NCBI GenBank assembly: GCA_900756605.1
Contig: CAAEKX010000308.1
Coordinates: forward strand, 1 to 7,229
Source: Coriobacteriia bacterium
GTDB taxonomy: Bacteria > Actinomycetota > Coriobacteriia > Coriobacteriales > QAMH01
Reading direction: 5' to 3'
Length of the DNA: 7,229 nucleotides
In this document: one piece after another, positions 5,056-7,229 of the stretch
Numbering within the stretch: the first letter of the stretch is position 1
Layout of the letters: each line of letters opens with the position of its first letter
Made by a program: the position numbers and the translations under genes
The notes under the pieces: generated by a model
Told to the model about the DNA's origin: nothing
Databases searched by the model: none
The model's input: only the letters and a program-made list of their open reading frames with translations

Positions 5056-5220
5056 TCGGTTACTGAGTTTCCCCTTGGTGCGGGGAGGCTTTAAGGGTGT
5101 CGAGCGCTCGATGTGGAGCCACCCGGCACCGTGGTAAGTCCGGAGTCGACAACCGTATGGAGGTGCACCACCTCCGTTCCCATAGCGGTTGAGCGGCCAT
5201 CGGAGCAAAGGAGTTAGTTC
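5056..5220 (+). ncRNA. Structured rplW-rplB intergenic RNA element (candidate cis-regulatory RNA)
   Basis: This 165-nt gap is dense in complementary segments. (A) Hairpin TTTCCCC (5068-5074)/GGGGAGG (5082-5088), 7 bp including two G-U pairs, loop TTGGTGC. (B) GGGTG (5095-5099)/CACCC (5120-5124) enclosing the palindrome TCGAGCGCTCGA (5100-5111). (C) Long hairpin 5151-5190. (D) The GGTGC loop of A (5077-5081) is complementary to GCACC (5126-5130), a possible pseudoknot. (E) CGGTTACT (5057-5064) can pair with AGT (5144-5146) plus AACCG (5151-5155) across a 4-nt bulge. No U-tract follows any hairpin, so it does not look like a terminator. The rplB SD (AAAGGAG, 5207-5213) lies just after hairpin C. 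Pairings are seen; a role in controlling rplB or in RNA processing is inference. I recognise no known RNA family. Confidence 0.45.
5151..5190 (+). repeat. Long imperfect inverted repeat (hairpin) ahead of rplB
   Basis: The 5' arm AACCGTATGGAGGTG (5151-5165) pairs with CACCT (5169-5173), CCATA (5180-5184) and CGGTT (5186-5190), with loop CAC, a 6-nt bulge (5174-5179) and a bulged G (5185): 15 bp in total. An alternative register pairs GGAGGTG (5159-5165) with CACCTCC (5169-5175). The hairpin ends 16 nt before the rplB SD. It has no T-run after it. Confidence 0.75.
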
Positions 5221-6051
5221 ATGGGAGTAAGGAAGTACAAGCCGTCTTCCCCGGGACGTCGTTTCCAGACGGTCTCTGATTTTGCAGAGATCACGACGAC
5301 GACCCCCGAGAAGTCGCTGCTGGAGCCGCTGCCTAAGAAGGCCGGCCGCAATAACTATGGTCGCATCACGACCCGTCACCAGGGTGGCGGTCACAAGCGC
5401 AAGTATCGCAAGATCGACTTCAAGCGTCGCAAGGATGGCATCCCGGCCAAGGTCGCGTCCATCGAGTACGACCCGAATCGTTCCGCGCGCATCGCGCTGC
5501 TCAACTATGCAGATGGCGCCAAGGCGTACATTCTGCAGCCCAAGGGCCTGAAGGTCGGCGATACCGTCGAGTCCGGTCCCGAGGCCGACATCAAGCCGGG
5601 CAACGCCCTGCCGCTGGCCAACATCCCCGTCGGTACGCTCGTGCATGCCGTCGAGTTCCAGCCGGGCAAGGGTGCCGCCATGGCTCGCAGCGCCGGCACG
5701 AGCATTCAGCTCATGGGTAAGGAGGGCGGCTACGCCATCCTGCGCATGCCGAGCTCCGAGATGCGTCGCGTCCTGCTCGACTGCCGCGCCACCGTGGGTG
5801 AGGTCGGCAACGCCGAGCACTCCAACATCCGCATCGGCAAGGCCGGTCGCAAGCGTTGGATGGGCGTGCGTCCTACCGTCCGCGGTACCGTCATGAACCC
5901 CGTCGACCATCCGCATGGTGGTGGCGAGGGCAAGAACAAGTCCGCCGGTCGTCATCCGGTTACCCCGTGGGGCGTTCCCACCAAGGGTCATCGTACGCGT
6001 AACCCCAAGAAGGCGTCGGGTAGGCTCATCATCCGCCGTCGCAAGAAGTAA
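5221..6051 (+). CDS. rplB: 50S ribosomal protein L2
   Basis: Encodes 276 residues, normal for L2. L2 binds 23S rRNA near the peptidyl transferase centre, forms an intersubunit bridge and is needed for subunit joining. Signatures: MGVRKYKPSSPGRR (1-14), GRNNYGRITTRHQGGGHKR and KYRKIDFKR (42-69), the central OB- and SH3-like domains, GEVGNAEHSNIRIGKAGRKR, and the invariant HPHGGGEG (230-237), which contains the His equivalent to the functionally important E. coli His229. The tail PVTPWGVPTKGHRTR ends in a basic RRRKK stretch. AAAGGAG (5207-5213) is 7 nt before the ATG. The gene follows an unusually long structured gap, so its expression may be set separately from L3, L4 and L23. rpsS follows after 15 nt. 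Confidence 0.99.
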   Translation: MGVRKYKPSSPGRRFQTVSDFAEITTTTPEKSLLEPLPKKAGRNNYGRITTRHQGGGHKRKYRKIDFKRRKDGIPAKVASIEYDPNRSARIALLNYADGAKAYILQPKGLKVGDTVESGPEADIKPGNALPLANIPVGTLVHAVEFQPGKGAAMARSAGTSIQLMGKEGGYAILRMPSSEMRRVLLDCRATVGEVGNAEHSNIRIGKAGRKRWMGVRPTVRGTVMNPVDHPHGGGEGKNKSAGRHPVTPWGVPTKGHRTRNPKKASGRLIIRRRKK

Positions 6052-6066
6052 TCGAAGGAGATAACC

Positions 6067-6327
6067 GTGAGTAGAAGTCTCAAGAAGGGCCCCTACGTGG
6101 AGCCGCGCCTCCTCGAGCGCATCATTGCGATGAACGAGGCTGGCGAGAAGAACGTCATCAAGACCTGGAGCCGTTCTTCGACGATTTTCCCCGAGATGGT
6201 GGGTCACACCATCGCCGTGCACGATGGTCGTCGTCACGTCCCCGTCTATGTCACCGAGTCGATGGTCGGACACAAGCTGGGCGAGTTCTCCCCGTCCCGC
6301 ACGTTCCGCGCCCATAAGAAAGATTAG
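6067..6327 (+). CDS. rpsS: 30S ribosomal protein S19
   Basis: Encodes 86 residues. S19 is in the 30S head, pairs with S13 and contacts the A-site finger and tRNA. Signatures: MSRSLKKGPYVEPRLL (1-16), TWSRSSTIFPEMVGHTIAVH (33-52), GRRHVPVYVTESMVGHKLGE (54-73) and FSPSRTFRAH (74-83). The start is GTG, chosen because AAGGAG (6055-6060) is 6 nt upstream and the family N-terminus SRSLKKGP follows at once. The protein stops soon after RAHKKD, lacking the extra Lys-rich residues of the 92-residue E. coli protein; this length variation is within the family. It lies between rplB (15 nt) and rplV (11 nt), the standard order. Confidence 0.98.
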   Translation: MSRSLKKGPYVEPRLLERIIAMNEAGEKNVIKTWSRSSTIFPEMVGHTIAVHDGRRHVPVYVTESMVGHKLGEFSPSRTFRAHKKD

Positions 6328-6338
6328 GAGGAGCGCAA

Positions 6339-6680
6339 ATGCAAGCTAAGGCTGTTGCAAAGTACGTGCGCGTTTCTCCGCGCAAGGCTCGCATCGTCGT
6401 CGACAAGATTCGCGGCAAGGAGGTTGTCGACGCGCTCGACATCCTGCGCTTCAACGAGCGCGCCATTTCCGAGGTCGTCTCCAAGGTCGTATCGTCTGCG
6501 GCTGCCAATGCCGAGAACAAGTACGGCGTGCGCCCGGAGAACCTGGTGGTCAAGGCTGCCTACGTTGACGAGGGTCCGACCATAAAGCGTTATCGCCCGC
6601 GCGCCAAGGGTTCCGCAAGCCCCATCATGAAGCGCACGAGCCACATCACCATCATCGTAGCTACGCGAGAGGAGGCGTAA
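6339..6680 (+). CDS. rplV: 50S ribosomal protein L22
   Basis: Encodes 113 residues, typical for L22, an early 50S assembly protein contacting all 23S rRNA domains. Its beta-hairpin lines the exit tunnel opposite L4. Signatures: YVRVSPRKARIVVDKIRGK (9-27), the helix FNERAISEVVSKVVSSAAANAEN (38-60 region), and the hairpin EGPTIKRYRPRAKGSASPI with MKRTSH (78-102). IKR at 82-84 corresponds to E. coli MKR 82-84, whose deletion gives macrolide resistance; it is intact. AGGAGGAG (6326-6333) overlaps the rpsS stop, 5 nt before the ATG. The end of the gene carries the SD for rpsC. Confidence 0.98.
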   Translation: MQAKAVAKYVRVSPRKARIVVDKIRGKEVVDALDILRFNERAISEVVSKVVSSAAANAENKYGVRPENLVVKAAYVDEGPTIKRYRPRAKGSASPIMKRTSHITIIVATREEA

Positions 6681-6685
6681 GGGTC

Positions 6686-7229
6686 ATGGGTCAGAAAGTT
6701 AAGCCGACAGGCTTCCGCCTCGGCATCACCGAGGATTGGCGCAGCCGCTGGTATGCGGGTAACGACTACGCCGCCACGCTCGAGAACGATCTCAAGCTGC
6801 GCAAGTACGTCGAGAAGAAGCTCAGCAATGCCGCCCTTTCTCGCGTGGAGATCGAGCGAGCTGGCGACAAGATCAAGGTCATCATCACGACCGCCCGTCC
6901 TGGCATCGTCATCGGCAAGAAGGGCGCCGAGGTTGACGTGCTCCGCAAGGAGCTCGAGAAGATCTCCGGTGGCCATGTGAGCGTTGAGGTCATCGAGGTC
7001 AAGCGCCCCGAGCTCGACGCCAATCTCATCGCGCAGTCCATCGCGGAGCAGCTCGAGGGCCGCGTTGCGTTCCGTCGTGCCATGCGCAAGGCCGTGCAGT
7101 CCGCGCGCAAGTCGGGTGCTCAGGGCATCCGTATCCAGTGCTCCGGTCGCCTTGGTGGCGCCGAGATGAGCCGCCGCGAGTGGTACCGCGAGGGTCGCGT
7201 GCCCCTGCACACCCTGCGCGCAATGATCG
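6686..7229 (+). CDS. rpsC: 30S ribosomal protein S3, N-terminal part (gene runs off window end)
   Basis: The frame is open from the ATG at 6686 to the last base, giving 181 complete codons plus one base. S3 lies at the mRNA entry of the 30S head and contributes to mRNA unwinding. Signatures: MGQKVKPTGFRLGI (1-14), the type II KH domain with RPGIVIGKKGAEVDVL (71-86, GxxG loop GKKG at 77-80), and the C-terminal domain start VSGRLGG-like QCSGRLGGAE (151-160) followed by REWYREGRVPLHTLRA (164-179). The basic helix FRRAMRK (129-135) matches the E. coli residues R131, R132 and K135 linked to helicase activity. GAGGAGG (6669-6675) lies within rplV's end, 10 nt before the ATG; the gap to rplV is 5 nt. 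The C-terminus and the following rplP would be outside the window. Confidence 0.98.
   Translation, partial: MGQKVKPTGFRLGITEDWRSRWYAGNDYAATLENDLKLRKYVEKKLSNAALSRVEIERAGDKIKVIITTARPGIVIGKKGAEVDVLRKELEKISGGHVSVEVIEVKRPELDANLIAQSIAEQLEGRVAFRRAMRKAVQSARKSGAQGIRIQCSGRLGGAEMSRREWYREGRVPLHTLRAMI

Noticed and set aside
5151..5190. Long hairpin ahead of rplB as an intrinsic terminator
   Set aside because: No T-run follows; the sequence continues GAGCGGCC and then the rplB SD.
4765..6315. 516-codon open frame on the - strand antisense to rplW, rplB and rpsS
   Set aside because: It lies opposite three certain ribosomal protein genes, has no family resemblance, and long antisense open frames are expected from strong GC-ending codon bias.
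1..7229. Mobile elements, CRISPR arrays, phage or defence genes
   Set aside because: No transposase, integrase, terminal repeats, regular repeat-spacer pattern or foreign-looking coding sequence was seen; the whole window is housekeeping translation genes.

Overview
The window is a stretch of the bacterial ribosomal-protein superoperon on the + strand: the end of a str-type cluster followed by the first two thirds of an S10 cluster. Order: rpsL (3' end), rpsG, fusA, rpsJ, terminator, about 290 nt of non-coding DNA, rplC, rplD, rplW, 165 nt of structured non-coding DNA, rplB, rpsS, rplV, rpsC (5' part). All genes point the same way and none looks broken. GC-rich third positions, strong Shine-Dalgarno (SD) sites and the style of the proteins (for example L3 starting MVNTILGRKLGMTQVW) suggest a high-GC Gram-positive. 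My best guess is the class Coriobacteriia (Collinsella/Olsenella/Eggerthella relatives). That placement is recall plus inference, not a search result.

Region 1 (1-3134): S12, S7, EF-G and S10, with gaps of 15, 12 and 35 nt, so almost certainly co-transcribed. No tuf (EF-Tu) gene follows fusA; rpsJ takes that place. A strong intrinsic terminator (3179-3219) ends this unit. A segment just after the rpsJ stop (3141-3153) is complementary to the 3' arm of the terminator and could act as an antiterminator.

Region 2 (3220-3509): non-coding. It should hold the promoter and a leader of roughly 130 nt for the rplC-led unit. The promoter cannot be assigned cleanly. The leader carries purine-rich SD-like segments with no start codon after them, and small hairpins.

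Region 3 (3510-5055): L3, L4 and L23, tightly packed. rplD and rplW overlap by one base (TAATG). Region 4 (5056-5220): an unusually long rplW-rplB gap with extensive inverted complementarity, including a 15-bp imperfect hairpin just ahead of the rplB SD. This is the best candidate in the window for an undescribed cis-acting RNA. Region 5 (5221-7229): L2, S19, L22 and the first 181 residues of S3, tightly spaced.

The proteins all serve translation: 30S proteins (S12, S7, S10, S19, S3), 50S proteins (L3, L4, L23, L2, L22) and the translocase EF-G. The proteins are ordinary. What deserves attention is the non-coding DNA, because rpsJ is separated from rplC, and rplW from rplB, by gaps that are normally short.
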